Assembly: GCF_012163155.1 (NCBI RefSeq) | Contig: NZ_JAAVUN010000001.1 | Span: forward strand, 186,001 to 250,000 | Source of the DNA: Kocuria subflava | GTDB lineage: Bacteria; Actinomycetota; Actinomycetes; Actinomycetales; Micrococcaceae | Length of the DNA: 64,000 nucleotides | Direction of reading: 5' to 3' | In this document: positions 17,134 to 26,806 of the stretch, piece after piece | Layout of the letters: every line of letters begins with the position of its first letter | How positions within the stretch are numbered: the first letter of the stretch is position 1 | The notes under the pieces: model-generated | What the model was told of the DNA's origin: nothing | What the model saw: only the letters and a program-made list of their open reading frames with translations | Databases searched by the model: none | Made by a program: the position numbers and the translations under genes

Positions 17134-18134
17134 ACCAGCTCGACGACTCGGAGTCCACGTTGCGCACCACCATGGCCAAGGCCCTGAACCTGGGCATGCG
17201 CCGAGCCCTGACGGATGACCCCAAGGTGCTTCTGATGGGTGAGGACATCGGATCCCTGGGCGGGGTGTACCGCATCACGGAAGGTCTCAAGGGAGATTTT
17301 GGGGCCCACCGGGTACGGGACACACCCCTGGGTGAGGCCGGGATTGTTGGCACGGCGGTGGGCATGGCCATGCGCGGCTACCGGCCCGTGTGCGAAATCC
17401 AGTTCGACGGTTTCACCTTCCCTGCCTTCAACCAGATCACCACCCAGCTGGCCAAGATGCACGCCCGCTCCGACGGCGACGTCCCCGTTCCCGTTACCAT
17501 CCGCATCCCCAGCGGCGGGGTGATCGGCTCCGTGGAACACCATTCGGAGTCCCCGGAAGCCCTCTTTGCCCACACCGCCGGTTTGCGGATCGTGATGCCC
17601 TCCACCCCGCAGGACGCCTACTGGATGATCCAGCAGTGCATCAGCAGCCCGGACCCGGTGATCTTCCTGGAACCCAAGCGGCGGTACTGGCTCAAGGGCG
17701 AGGTGGACCTGCTGCGTCCCACCACGGAGGATCCTTTCACCGCCCAGGTTGTCCGCGAAGGTGACCAACTCACGCTGGTGACCTGGGGTCCCTTGGTGCC
17801 CGTGGCCATGGCCGTGGCAGAAGCTGCGGCACAGGACGGAAAATCCGTGGAAGTGGTGGATCTGCGCTCGCTGTCCCCGATCGACTTTGACACCCTGGAG
17901 GCCTCCGTGAACCGCACGGGTCGCATGGTGGTTGCCCATGAGGCCCCCGTGTTCGGTGGGCTGGGCGCAGAGATTGCGGCCCGCATCACGGATCGTTGTT
18001 TCTACAGCCTGGAAGCGCCCGTACAGCGGGTTGGTGGATACCACCTTCCGTACCCGCCGGCGGGCATGGAAGAGAATTACGTCCCCGATCTGGACCGCAT
18101 CCTGGATGCGGTGGAACGAGCATTTGCGTACTGA
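17130..18134 (+). CDS. bkdB: 2-oxoacid dehydrogenase E1 beta subunit
   Basis: This 334-residue transketolase-like subunit has LMGEDIGSLGGVYRITEGL near the N-terminus, the core GEAGIVGTAVGMAMRG, IRIPSGGVIGSVEHHSES (the YxxGGxxGxxHSQ-type region) and a C-terminal domain with VEVVDLRSLSPIDFDTL. It pairs with the E1alpha encoded just upstream (ATGA overlap at 17130-17133) to form the alpha2beta2 E1 component. Length and motif order match the family. Confidence 0.9.
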   Translation: MNQLDDSESTLRTTMAKALNLGMRRALTDDPKVLLMGEDIGSLGGVYRITEGLKGDFGAHRVRDTPLGEAGIVGTAVGMAMRGYRPVCEIQFDGFTFPAFNQITTQLAKMHARSDGDVPVPVTIRIPSGGVIGSVEHHSESPEALFAHTAGLRIVMPSTPQDAYWMIQQCISSPDPVIFLEPKRRYWLKGEVDLLRPTTEDPFTAQVVREGDQLTLVTWGPLVPVAMAVAEAAAQDGKSVEVVDLRSLSPIDFDTLEASVNRTGRMVVAHEAPVFGGLGAEIAARITDRCFYSLEAPVQRVGGYHLPYPPAGMEENYVPDLDRILDAVERAFAY

Positions 18135-18202
18135 TCTGAGGACTGGTTCAAGGACCTGTGCACCCCGGGACGGTGCGCGGAACGAACCGAAGGGAGACTG
18201 CA

Positions 18203-19768
18203 ATGTCTGAGGTTTTCGCCCTCCCCGACGTCGGCGAGGGACTGACCGAGGCTGAAATCGTCAGCTGGAAGGTCACGGCCGGTCAAGACGTGGCCGTGGA
18301 CCAGGTGCTGGTGGAGATTGAAACCGCCAAATCCCTGGTGGAACTGCCCTCCCCCTGGGAAGGCACCGTGCTGGATCTCCTGGTGGACGAGGGCCGGACG
18401 GTGGAGGTCGGCACCCCGTTGATCGTGATCGGGGACAGCTCGGAAGCCCCCGGCAACGTCCCTGATCCCGGGTACACGGGCGGGGCTGATCAGGCCTCCC
18501 GGGCCTCAGCCCGCTCGGGGGACAACCAGGACGGCAAGGCCGGTTCCCACCAACAAGCCGTAGAAGGTGCGGACAGCCCGGGAACCCAGGCACTGGTCGG
18601 CTCCGGCCCCAAGGCGGATCCCGTGCTGCGGCGTCGTCGTAAGCCCAGGCAAGCCACGGAGGTGCAGCCACCCACGCCCGCCCCTGAGCCCGCTGCCCCG
18701 GCAGCCCCGTCCGCGGGACGGCCCAGTTTAGGGGAAGGAATCGCTGACCTGATCTCCCGCACCCGTCTGGGGCAGTCCGGCTCCGAGCGCGGCCCCTGGT
18801 GGAACACCAAGCGTCAGGACGCAGCCTCCGGTGCCAAGGCGACGACGACGGAGGCCCCAGCCGCGGATGCCGCAGACGTTCCGCGGCGCCCTGCCCTGGC
18901 CAAGCCTCCCGTGCGCAAGGTGGCCAAGGAAATGGGTATCGATCTGGCTGACGTGGCAGGCACCGGTGACTCCGGCCAGGTCACCAAGCGTGACCTGCTC
19001 GCCTACGCAGCTCACCTGCGGGAAATCCCGGACGGACCTGACTCCTTCTGGGTTTCCGGCAACGCCCCCGGTGCAGGGGATCGGACACAACGGATCCCCG
19101 TCAAGGGTGTACGCAAGCTGACCGCGCAGAACATGGTCAAGAGTGCGTTCTCCGCTCCGCACGTCTCGATTTTTGTGGACGTGGACGCCTCCCGGACCAT
19201 GGAGTTCGTCAAGCGGCTCAAGGAGGCTGACTACTTTGACGGCGTCAAGGTCACACCGCTGCTGATCCTGGCCAAAGCCATCATTTGGGCCACCGCCCGT
19301 AACCCCCAGGTCAATGCCACCTGGACGGATTCGGAAATCATCATCAAGCGCTACATGAACTTGGGCATTGCAGCCGCCACCCCGCGTGGCCTGATGGTCC
19401 CCAACATCAAGGACGCCCAGGACATGTCCCTGCGCGAACTCGCGGTGGCGCTGGATGACCTGACCAAAACTGCACGCGCCGGCAAAACGCAGCCGGGGGA
19501 CATGCAGAACGGCACCATCTCCATCACCAACATCGGTTCCCTGGGCATCGACATCGGCACGCCGATCATCAACCCCGGTGAAGTTGCGATTGTGGCCTTT
19601 GGCACCATCAAGCAGAAGCCATGGGTGGTGGACGGAGAAATCATCCCGCGGTGGATCACCACCCTGGGAGGCTCCTTTGACCACCGTGTGGTGGATGGTG
19701 ACCTTTCCGCGCGGTTCATGGCGGATGTGGCCAAGATCTTGGAGGAACCTGCGCTGCTGCTGGACTGA
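18203..19768 (+). CDS. bkdC: 2-oxoacid dehydrogenase E2 (dihydrolipoyl acyltransferase)
   Basis: This 521-residue protein has one N-terminal lipoyl domain with the lipoylated Lys43 in [11 protein letters not shown] long Ala/Pro/charged linker (about 80-225) and a peripheral-subunit-binding domain follow ([21 protein letters not shown], about 231-262). The catalytic acyltransferase domain ends in the active-site segment [12 protein letters not shown] (His about 494). ATG 18203 follows GGGAG; it starts 68 bp after E1beta. No E3 (lipoamide dehydrogenase) gene follows, so E3 must come from elsewhere in the genome. Confidence 0.9.
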   Translation: MSEVFALPDVGEGLTEAEIVSWKVTAGQDVAVDQVLVEIETAKSLVELPSPWEGTVLDLLVDEGRTVEVGTPLIVIGDSSEAPGNVPDPGYTGGADQASRASARSGDNQDGKAGSHQQAVEGADSPGTQALVGSGPKADPVLRRRRKPRQATEVQPPTPAPEPAAPAAPSAGRPSLGEGIADLISRTRLGQSGSERGPWWNTKRQDAASGAKATTTEAPAADAADVPRRPALAKPPVRKVAKEMGIDLADVAGTGDSGQVTKRDLLAYAAHLREIPDGPDSFWVSGNAPGAGDRTQRIPVKGVRKLTAQNMVKSAFSAPHVSIFVDVDASRTMEFVKRLKEADYFDGVKVTPLLILAKAIIWATARNPQVNATWTDSEIIIKRYMNLGIAAATPRGLMVPNIKDAQDMSLRELAVALDDLTKTARAGKTQPGDMQNGTISITNIGSLGIDIGTPIINPGEVAIVAFGTIKQKPWVVDGEIIPRWITTLGGSFDHRVVDGDLSARFMADVAKILEEPALLLD

Positions 19769-19863
19769 ACAGCGGCGTTTCCTTCATCGCCCCTGCCAGA
19801 GGTGTTTCCGGGGAGGGCTGCCTACGCCCCACCAGGTTTCTGTCCGGGTGGCCGCCACGGAGG

Positions 19864-20481
19864 TCACTCGTGGTGGCACCCGGGAACATGCGCGGGCAGA
19901 ACACCGGTGCGTGCCAGGAAGTGCTGTCCAATTCCGGGTCCCACATGGGCCACACCCAGCCCCCGCAAACGGACGGCCAACGATCGGGCCATTGCGTCCC
20001 GGTCCTGGGTGAGGTGCTCGCCGGCGCCGGGGGTGCACAGTTCCTCCCAGTCCTCCGTGTCCCAGGCCTGGGTCACGCGTGCCACCCCAATCACAGCCAC
20101 CAGCTTGGCGCGATTACGGATCATACGTGGGTCCAGCAGGAGCTCGTCCACGTCGTCGTCGTCCAGCAGCGCGGCATCGTGAGGGGAGAATTCGCGGAAG
20201 GCCTCCCGCAGTGCGCCGTGTCTGCCCAGAGCTGTACCGGGGGCCAGCCCGGCCTGGAAAACCTCCAGGGCCAGGGCCTCGAACCACCCGGATGATCTAA
20301 CGGGTGTGCGGCCCCACCGGGTGTCGTGGTCCTCCAGGATCACGGAGGAACTCAGTGCCCACGGGCAACGGGGCAGCCCGTCCGCACACAGAGCTGGTTG
20401 ATCCAACACGGCTGCGGGGCCCAGCAGCGCTTGGGTGTGACGGGCGGGTGCGTGGCTGGTGAACGATTGTGTGGTGTCCAT
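19864..20481 (-). CDS. tag: DNA-3-methyladenine glycosylase I-like protein
   Basis: This 205-residue Tag-family protein has RCPWALSS and HDTRWGRTP near the N-terminus, WFEALALEVFQAGLAPGTAL, RMIRNRAKLVAVIGVAR and a C-terminal HVPGCHH that matches the zinc-ligand His/Cys region of E. coli Tag. The family excises 3-methyladenine during base-excision repair. In the helix after the conserved LE, the usual AGLSW reads AGLAP, so the aromatic residue that stacks on the base is missing. Activity on alkylated bases is therefore less certain. ATG 20481 is 6 bases after TACCGT (leaderless); extra upstream codons to 20574 are not family-like. Confidence 0.75.
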   Translation of the reverse strand: MDTTQSFTSHAPARHTQALLGPAAVLDQPALCADGLPRCPWALSSSVILEDHDTRWGRTPVRSSGWFEALALEVFQAGLAPGTALGRHGALREAFREFSPHDAALLDDDDVDELLLDPRMIRNRAKLVAVIGVARVTQAWDTEDWEELCTPGAGEHLTQDRDAMARSLAVRLRGLGVAHVGPGIGQHFLARTGVLPAHVPGCHHE

Positions 20482-20493
20482 GACCGCACGGTA
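20482..20493 (-). promoter_or_regulatory. Putative -10 of leaderless tag mRNA
   Basis: TACCGT (20493 to 20488) is followed by 6 bases and the ATG at 20481. There is no Shine-Dalgarno sequence. Confidence 0.45.
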
Positions 20494-20599
20494 CGGATCA
20501 TCGCGAGCTGCATGCCGGGTGATGCCGCGGTGAACCCCATCATCCGTGGACGGTTCACTGAACCCGCGTGCCACCCATCGGTTGTGGAGGACTTAAGCG

Positions 20600-20637
20600 C
20601 TGGACTCCGGGTGGTCACATGAGCCGGAGTGCTCCAG
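20600..20637 (-). terminator. Possible terminator of the two-component operon
   Basis: An inverted repeat ACTCCGG/CCGGAGT (20604-20610 with 20624-20630), extended by CTGG/CCAG with a bulge, lies 9 bp after the last gene of the operon. It has a 13-base loop and no T-tract. Confidence 0.4.
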
Positions 20638-20645
20638 AGGACCCG

Positions 20646-21746
20646 TCAAAAGACGGAGATCTCCCCGGTGTGCTGGGCGATCTCAATGGCCACGGCATCG
20701 GAGTCGTCATCGCCTGGATCATGAACGATGAACACGGCTGTTGGGTCATCCGGCGGGAAGGCGCGGATGGTCACGGCACCGGCCGTGGCGGCATCCAGCA
20801 CCAGAATCGCCTGATCGGTGACCACCTCCATGATGGCCGGGGGCAGCAAGGCTCCACGTTCATCCAGAATGTCCACCTTGACCCCGCGGTCACGGGCATT
20901 GCGGGTGACCTCCAGCAAACGGGGATTGGCGATGGAGCGCCCACGGATCGAATCCCGCAGTTGTGCCTCCGTGAGGCGGAACTGGGAGATGTCGTAATCG
21001 GTCACCGGGGAGCTGTCGTGCGCAATCCGCTCCAACAACCCACCCGTCATACGGCGAACCTCCTGAACTCGGCGGATGGAGGCGTTCACGGCATCCTGGT
21101 TCTCCTCATCCGTTGTGCGGGCGGTCACGCCCAGGGACCATGCTTCACGGCGTCGTGTGAACAGACGTTCCATCTCCGCCACCAAAATCTGTGCTGCCAC
21201 CAGCAGACCCACCAAGGAGGCCAACATCAAGGCACCGAACAACGGGCCCACCTCTGAACGCGCACCGTAGGTCACAGCCAGGGCGATGGAGATGCACAGG
21301 GTGGCCCAGGCCCATCCGGGGCGTCGTCGAACCACCAGGCAGGCCAGGTAGGCGTGGATGCCCAGTGAGTACCACGGTGCGCTCCAGGCATCGGCCGTCA
21401 ACTGCAGTGCCTCAAAGGACACGGCCACGCACAGGACCATCAGCAGGGAGGAGGTGACCGTCTGCAGATCCCCCAAATGGCGCGAACCCCACGGGACGAT
21501 CGCCAACAGCACGCTGATGCAGTAGAAGACCACAGCAGCCAGCTGAGCACTGGTGTTCTGAGCCTGACCCACCAGCGCCAGCCCCACGGCCACCGGAGGA
21601 AAGAACAACAGGGTCCCGGCGGCATACATCCACGGATGTTCAAAGGCGGCGTCGAATCCGCCGACTGATCTGCGGCGCCTCCAACCGCTCAGCAGCCGAC
21701 GCCGCAGTTTGGAGCCTGCTGAGTGCTTACTGCGCGAGTTTGGCAT
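20646..21746 (-). CDS. Membrane protein with histidine-kinase-like C-terminus lacking catalytic motifs
   Basis: This 366-residue protein has a basic N-terminus and about five to six hydrophobic segments (about 40-195). A coiled helical stretch around the LFTRRREAWSLGVTARTTDEENQDAVNASI region follows, then a C-terminal alpha/beta domain. That domain sits where a GHKL ATPase would be, but I see no H-box His, N-box, or DxGxG motif; DPGDDDSDAVAIEIAQ is the nearest G1-like place. Its start overlaps the stop of the kinase gene by one base (TGATG), so the two are translationally coupled. It is probably an accessory or pseudo-kinase partner of the kinase/regulator pair. The family is not recognised with confidence. 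Confidence 0.6.
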   Translation of the reverse strand: MPNSRSKHSAGSKLRRRLLSGWRRRRSVGGFDAAFEHPWMYAAGTLLFFPPVAVGLALVGQAQNTSAQLAAVVFYCISVLLAIVPWGSRHLGDLQTVTSSLLMVLCVAVSFEALQLTADAWSAPWYSLGIHAYLACLVVRRRPGWAWATLCISIALAVTYGARSEVGPLFGALMLASLVGLLVAAQILVAEMERLFTRRREAWSLGVTARTTDEENQDAVNASIRRVQEVRRMTGGLLERIAHDSSPVTDYDISQFRLTEAQLRDSIRGRSIANPRLLEVTRNARDRGVKVDILDERGALLPPAIMEVVTDQAILVLDAATAGAVTIRAFPPDDPTAVFIVHDPGDDDSDAVAIEIAQHTGEISVF

Positions 21747-23029
21747 CACGGGGCCAGGTGATCATCACGTGCGTTCCACAGTGCAGGGGGGGAATTGATC
21801 TCCACGTCCCCGCCCACGTTGCGTACGTTGCCGACAATGGAGACGCGCACACCCAACCTGCGCTCGTCCATGCTGCGCATCAAGAAACCGCGGCCGTGGT
21901 CCTGGATGTCGAACCCCAGATAAAAGCCTTGCGGGTTGATGGGCGTTGGGGGGCAGGAGCCGCCGCTGACTGTCACGTACGTGACGTCCGCCCCGGAATG
22001 GCGAGCGCTGTTGGCCACGGCCTCAGTCACGGCCTGGACCAGTGCCTGAGCGATTTCCGTGGACAGGAAGGCCCGTGGTTGGCCCACCGGGCGGATGTTG
22101 GGGGTCAGGGAGGTGAAGCGGACGCGGGAGCGCCACGGAGTCAGCGCCTCCAACAGCTCGTCCTCCAGTACATGGACCAAGGTGGTGGCGGTGCCGGAGG
22201 CCCGCTTCTCCTCAAAGGCCAACACGCCCAAGGCGCGTTGGGCCAGTTCTTTGGTCCGTTTGGACACGACGCCGGGGGCGCGTGAGGCATCCAGAAGGGC
22301 TGCCATCACGTTGTCGTGGATCAACCGGTCCAGTCGTTCCTGGTCCTCGGCCTGGCTGTGTGAGCGCTTGGAGGCTGTGGCCTGGGCCAGAGCATCATTG
22401 TAGGCCTCATCGGCGTTGTCCCCCACCTTGCGAATGGTGGAGATCAGCATGATGGCCACCACCATGAACATCAGCCGGGTCAGACTGGCCTCCCAGGGCA
22501 GGCCCTGCTCCACGGAAGAGTCCAGCACCACGCTGAACGTAGCGTACAGGGCTGTGCAGACACCGGCGTAGACCAGTGCCGTGACCACGCCCCAGACGTA
22601 GACCACGGCAAGGGAAGCCACCATGAAGAACGACGGGATCCAGGGGTTCTGCGTGGCCACCGTGTGGGGTGTCATCAAGGGCATGCAGGCCACGGCGGCA
22701 AACCCCAGGACCGTGAGCACCACCAGAGGCCAGATCACCACTTTGCGTTGGATTCCCACAAACAGGATCACCACGGTGTTGACCAGGTGCAGGAACAGGA
22801 AGCCGAAACTCCAGGAGTAGAAACTCTGCCCCAACTGCTCCAACCGCGGCAGGCTTTCGATGATCAGACTGAAGGAGAAAACTGCCAGACAGATCTGACA
22901 CAACCAGTACAACCGGTAGGCGTAGGGCCCAAGTGCGGTGGGGGAGGTGATGGAAGGTAGCCCAGAGCGGCGCAGGCGGGAGGGCACGCGCTTGTAGTTG
23001 AGCTGGGGGCTGATGGCGGAGTGGCTCAC
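21746..23029 (-). CDS. Sensor histidine kinase, NarL/LuxR-partner (HPK7) type
   Basis: This 427-residue protein has about six hydrophobic segments (35-200) forming an integral-membrane sensor. The HisKA_3-like dimerisation helix has RLIHDNVMAALLDA (phosphoacceptor His about 238), and the ATPase domain has N-box AVTEAVANSARHSGA and G1 box DIQDHGRGF. An insertion TVSGGSCPPTPINPQGFYLG lies inside the ATPase domain. It is second in a minus-strand operon after the LuxR-type response regulator (79 bp gap) and overlaps the pseudo-kinase gene. The signal is unknown. Confidence 0.85.
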   Translation of the reverse strand: MSHSAISPQLNYKRVPSRLRRSGLPSITSPTALGPYAYRLYWLCQICLAVFSFSLIIESLPRLEQLGQSFYSWSFGFLFLHLVNTVVILFVGIQRKVVIWPLVVLTVLGFAAVACMPLMTPHTVATQNPWIPSFFMVASLAVVYVWGVVTALVYAGVCTALYATFSVVLDSSVEQGLPWEASLTRLMFMVVAIMLISTIRKVGDNADEAYNDALAQATASKRSHSQAEDQERLDRLIHDNVMAALLDASRAPGVVSKRTKELAQRALGVLAFEEKRASGTATTLVHVLEDELLEALTPWRSRVRFTSLTPNIRPVGQPRAFLSTEIAQALVQAVTEAVANSARHSGADVTYVTVSGGSCPPTPINPQGFYLGFDIQDHGRGFLMRSMDERRLGVRVSIVGNVRNVGGDVEINSPPALWNARDDHLAP

Positions 23030-23108
23030 GAGGGGGTGGGGTCCCTAACGTGCAGAAACGACAACGCGGGGCAGTGCGAGGCAACCGCAGCACCGCGGGA
23101 ACAAGGAT

Positions 23109-23825
23109 CTAGAGGCGCAATTCCACGGAATTGACGTCAGCCTCCGGTTCCACCAGACCGTCTTCGATCGCACGGATGCGCAGGTCGATCTTGGTGGGGG
23201 CGGGGCGACCGATGCGTGCGTACTTCTCACGGATGCGGTCGATATTGGTTTTCACAGCGGACTGCTTGATGCCCATACGGCGGGCCACCTGGACCTGGGC
23301 GAACCCGGATGCGTAGAGGCGCAACGTCTCCTGTTCGCGGGGAGACAGGTTGGCGCGGGCGAATTCGACGTCGCCGTCAATGGCCGCTGCCAGCTCCTTG
23401 GTGATCACCGGTTTGCCTTCGGCAATGTTGCGAGCTTCCTCGATCGCGTGCTCCAGGGGCTCGGACTTGCGGACCAGGCCCAGTGCGCCGGCGCGCAGTG
23501 CCTCACGGATCAAGGCGGCGTTCTCACCCACGGAGAAGATCAAGACCTTCATCCCGGCCTGGCGCAGTTTCTCCACATTGTCCGAGGGGCGGGAGCGGTC
23601 CGTCAGGGAGAGGTCCAACAGGACCACCTCACACTCGATGCGCTTGGCACCGCAGGCGGTCAGTGCAGCGTTCTCTGGGTCCCGACCCAACTGGTCCAGC
23701 AGCGCGGGCACGGTTGCAGCGGAGCCCACCAGCTTGACGTCGGCCTGGGACGTCATGGAGACCAGACGAATGCCCTCACGGACGACTTCGTGATCGTCGA
23801 CGACGGCAACAAGAGTGGACGGCAT
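23109..23825 (-). CDS. LuxR/NarL-family response regulator
   Basis: This 238-residue protein has a receiver domain with acidic pair VVDDHE (10-11), phosphoacceptor Asp71 in VVLLDLSL, Ser in IFSVGE and Lys in VRKSEP. The receiver carries an insertion of about 10 residues around ALTACGAKRIEC before the Asp strand. The C-terminal helix-turn-helix is LSPREQETLRLYASGF...KQSAVKTNIDRIREKYARIGR. It stops with TAG. It is the first gene of the operon with the kinase and the pseudo-kinase. GAGGTG precedes ATG 23825. Confidence 0.9.
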   Translation of the reverse strand: MPSTLVAVVDDHEVVREGIRLVSMTSQADVKLVGSAATVPALLDQLGRDPENAALTACGAKRIECEVVLLDLSLTDRSRPSDNVEKLRQAGMKVLIFSVGENAALIREALRAGALGLVRKSEPLEHAIEEARNIAEGKPVITKELAAAIDGDVEFARANLSPREQETLRLYASGFAQVQVARRMGIKQSAVKTNIDRIREKYARIGRPAPTKIDLRIRAIEDGLVEPEADVNSVELRL

Positions 23826-24084
23826 GAAGACACCTCGGGTCGATTTGGGGGAGCCGTACGGTGCCAGGGTGTGGGGTCCCCGGTGGCGCCGAAGACTTCG
23901 ACTTCATCGAGCCCCCACGGCTCCGTCCGCCTCCTAAGCGGGTGGATCCGATCTCGTGGATACCCTCACTATACGGTGCCGGATGCCGCCACGACGTGCC
24001 CAGACCCCCATCTAGATGAAATTGCCACAAGATTCTTGGGGTGTGGGGGTGGTCCTGACCGGGACCTGGCGGCACTGCCCCAGG

Positions 24085-24097
24085 TAGGCTCGTGCGT
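24085..24097 (+). promoter_or_regulatory. Putative -10 of leaderless fadD mRNA
   Basis: TAGGCT at 24085-24090 is followed by 7 bases and ATG 24098. AGGTAGG overlaps it and could instead be a Shine-Dalgarno sequence. Confidence 0.4.
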
Positions 24098-25843
24098 ATG
24101 CCTGAGCACAATCCCGCCTCCTCGTCATCGGCTCCCGGAACCTCCCGAGAGTTCCTGGCCGCCCGGCCCTGGCAGGCCAGCTACGACGCCGGAGTGCCCC
24201 ATGATCTGGACCTTGCGGAAACCTCTCTGAGCCACATGTTCGAACGCTCGGTGGCGCAGTTCGGTCCCAAGCCGGCTGTCAGCTTCTTCGGCGCGGACGT
24301 GACCTACGAGGACCTCGGCAAGGACGTCGAGCGGGTGGCTCAAGGGCTGAAGGACCTGGGTGTTGAGGCAGGGGACCGCGTGGCCATCGTGCTGCCCAAC
24401 TGCCCACAACACATCGTCGCGTTTTATGCAGCCATGCGTCTGGGTGCCGTGGTGGTGGAACACAACCCGCTCTACACCGCTCCTGAGTTGCGTCACCAGT
24501 TCGAGGACCACGGTGCGCGGGTGGCCATCGTGTGGGACAAGGCTGCGGCCGCAGTGCAGTCCTTGCCCAAGGACCTGGGTCTGGAACACATCATCTCCGT
24601 GGACATCACCCAGGCCATGCCCCGCCTGATGCGCACAGCACTCAGGCTGCCGCTGAAGAAGCTCAGGCAACAGCGGGCCAATCTGACGGCACCGGCCACA
24701 GGCACCACGCCGTGGAAGGAATTGGTCAATCACCCGCCGATCGCCCACGATCACCCGTACCCCACGGCACACGACCTTGCCGTGTTGCAGTACACCTCCG
24801 GCACCACCGGCCTGCCCAAGGGCGCCATGCTCTCCCACCGGAACCTGGAGTCCAATGCCGTCATGGGGCGGGAGTGGTTGGATTCGGGGTCCAAGGAAGT
24901 GGTCTACGGTGCGCTGCCGCTCTTCCACGCCTTCGGGCTGACCCTGGGCATGACCTTTGCCATGTCTTTGGGGGCCACATTGGTGCTGTTCCCCACCCCG
25001 CGCCCGGATCTGATCATCGGGGCCATGAAGAAGCACCGGGCCACCGTGCTGCCCGCCGTGCCGCCGGTCTACCAGAAGGTCATGGAAGCCGCTGATGAGA
25101 AGGGTGTCTCCCTGGAGGGAGTCACGGTGGGTGTCTCCGGTGCCATGGCACTGCCGGTTCACCTGGTGGACGAATGGGAACAGCACACCCACGGCATGCT
25201 GATTGAAGGCTACGGGCTGACCGAATGTTCCCCCCTGGTCTCCTGCAACCCGCTCAATGACCACCGGCGGGCCGGATCCATCGGCATTCCTTTCCCGTCC
25301 ACGCAGATCCGCACCGTGGACCCGGAGACCATGCAGGACGTGGACAAGGGACAAGAGGGTGAGCTGTGGGTCCGGGGCCCGCAGGTTTTCCAGGGTTACT
25401 GGAAGCGCCCGGATGCCACCGCCGAATCCCTGCGTGACGGTTGGTTGCGCACCGGGGACATCGTGACCGTGGACGACGACGGGTTCATCACCGTGGTGGA
25501 CCGTCTCAAGGAAATCATCATCACCGGTGGCTTCAACGTGGCCCCCAGCGAGGTGGAAACCGCTCTGCGGACCAGCGACGCCGTGGAGGACGCCGCCGTC
25601 GTGGGCCTGAAAACCGAGGACGGCACGGAAGTTGTGGTGGCCGCGGTGATTTCCGCGGAGGGGCACAGCTTTGACGAATCCGCGCTGCGCGAGCACTGCT
25701 ACGCCAAGGTGACCCGGTACAAGGTTCCCCGGCGCATCGTGGAGGTGGAGGACCTGCCGCGCACCATGCTGGGCAAGATCCAACGCCGACTGGTGCGGGA
25801 GGACCTCCAAGGGCGTGGAATCGACCTGAGCCACAAGGGCTGA
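24098..25843 (+). CDS. fadD: Long-chain fatty acid-CoA ligase
   Basis: This 581-residue ANL-superfamily enzyme activates fatty acids to acyl-AMP and then acyl-CoA. Motifs are the P-loop YTSGTTGLPKGAMLSH (about 230), the adenine-binding GYGLTECSPL, the hinge GWLRTGDIVTVDDDG, VDRLKEIIITGGFNVAPSEVE and the C-terminal catalytic Lys in MLGKIQRRLVRED. ATG 24098 is chosen; GTG 24092 in frame is only two codons upstream. The LysR gene starts within 10 bases of its stop, so the two are likely co-transcribed; why a fatty-acid ligase precedes a catechol regulator is unclear. An aromatic acid is a conceivable substrate. Confidence 0.88.
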   Translation: MPEHNPASSSSAPGTSREFLAARPWQASYDAGVPHDLDLAETSLSHMFERSVAQFGPKPAVSFFGADVTYEDLGKDVERVAQGLKDLGVEAGDRVAIVLPNCPQHIVAFYAAMRLGAVVVEHNPLYTAPELRHQFEDHGARVAIVWDKAAAAVQSLPKDLGLEHIISVDITQAMPRLMRTALRLPLKKLRQQRANLTAPATGTTPWKELVNHPPIAHDHPYPTAHDLAVLQYTSGTTGLPKGAMLSHRNLESNAVMGREWLDSGSKEVVYGALPLFHAFGLTLGMTFAMSLGATLVLFPTPRPDLIIGAMKKHRATVLPAVPPVYQKVMEAADEKGVSLEGVTVGVSGAMALPVHLVDEWEQHTHGMLIEGYGLTECSPLVSCNPLNDHRRAGSIGIPFPSTQIRTVDPETMQDVDKGQEGELWVRGPQVFQGYWKRPDATAESLRDGWLRTGDIVTVDDDGFITVVDRLKEIIITGGFNVAPSEVETALRTSDAVEDAAVVGLKTEDGTEVVVAAVISAEGHSFDESALREHCYAKVTRYKVPRRIVEVEDLPRTMLGKIQRRLVREDLQGRGIDLSHKG

Positions 25844-25852
25844 GGGGTGGCC

Positions 25853-26755
25853 GTGGACCTGCGCCAGCTCAACTACTTCATTGCCGTGGCCGAGGAACGC
25901 CACTTCGGGCGAGCGGCAAAACGACTGCACATTGCACAGCCCCCGCTCTCCCAGCAGATCCGCCAGTTGGAGGAACAGTTGGGCGTCAAGCTGTTTGACC
26001 GGACCACCCGGCGGGTGGATCTGACGGCAGCGGGGGAGTTGCTGCTTGATCGTGGGCGGGCGATCGTCAACGACGTCGAGGCGCTCAAGGCGGACGTCTA
26101 CCAGGTGGGTGCAGGTGCCACGGGCGTGCTGCGCGTGGGGTTCTCAGGATCGGCCACCTACAGTGTGATGCCGCAGATCGTGCGCGCTGCCGGGCAGGCT
26201 TATCCGGGGCTGAACGTGGATCTGCACGGGGAGATGTTGACCCCCGCCATGGAATCCGCCCTGCTGGACCGGAGTCTGGATGCCGCCATTTTGCGGCCGC
26301 CGGTCACCAGTCAGGAGATCGAGTACCGGATCATGCAGCGCGAGCCGCTCATGGTTGCCATCCCGTCCCACTCGCCGCTGGCAGAGGATCGGCCGGTGTC
26401 CATGCCGGAACTGACGGACCAGAAATTCGTGACCTATCCGCCGGGCTCGGTGGTGTATCGCGAAACCGTTGAGCTCTGCCGTGCTGCTGGGTTCAAGCAC
26501 CGGGTGGCCCACATTGCGCAGGAAACCTCCACGGTGCTTTCTTTTGTGGCAGCTGGTGCGGGGGTGGCGGTGGTGCCGTCCAGCGTGCGCGCGGTTCAGT
26601 TGCAAGGGGTGCACTACCGCGAGCTGGAGAATGCGCCAATTGTTGAGCTGGCAATTGCCTGGAGACGTGAAGGACGCTCGCAACTTCTGGCGAATTTCGT
26701 CACACTGGTCACTACTGATATTTCCGACCATGATCCAACCGGGGATTCAGTATAG
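25853..26755 (+). CDS. LysR-family regulator, CatM/BenM-like
   Basis: This 300-residue protein has the winged helix-turn-helix at residues 1-60 (LRQLNYFIAVAEERHFGRAAKRL, LFDRTTRRVDLTAAG). An effector-binding domain follows with GFSGSATYSVMP and AAGAGVAVVPSS, typical of the BenM/CatM/CatR group that senses cis,cis-muconate or benzoate. It lies directly upstream of catB in the same direction, which supports control of that gene. GTG 25853 is 5 bases after GAGGGG; GTG 25847 is an alternative. Its TAG stop at 26753-26755 overlaps a TATAGA hexamer that could serve as the catB -10. Confidence 0.85.
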   Translation: MDLRQLNYFIAVAEERHFGRAAKRLHIAQPPLSQQIRQLEEQLGVKLFDRTTRRVDLTAAGELLLDRGRAIVNDVEALKADVYQVGAGATGVLRVGFSGSATYSVMPQIVRAAGQAYPGLNVDLHGEMLTPAMESALLDRSLDAAILRPPVTSQEIEYRIMQREPLMVAIPSHSPLAEDRPVSMPELTDQKFVTYPPGSVVYRETVELCRAAGFKHRVAHIAQETSTVLSFVAAGAGVAVVPSSVRAVQLQGVHYRELENAPIVELAIAWRREGRSQLLANFVTLVTTDISDHDPTGDSV

Positions 26756-26806
26756 AAACCAGAACAATGCGCTGGCCACAGCTCTGAATGAAAGGCCTCT
26801 TCAGCG

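Noticed and set aside
24125-25930. Long minus-strand open frame opposite fadD
   Set aside because: It has no domain and lies fully antisense to a clear acyl-CoA ligase.
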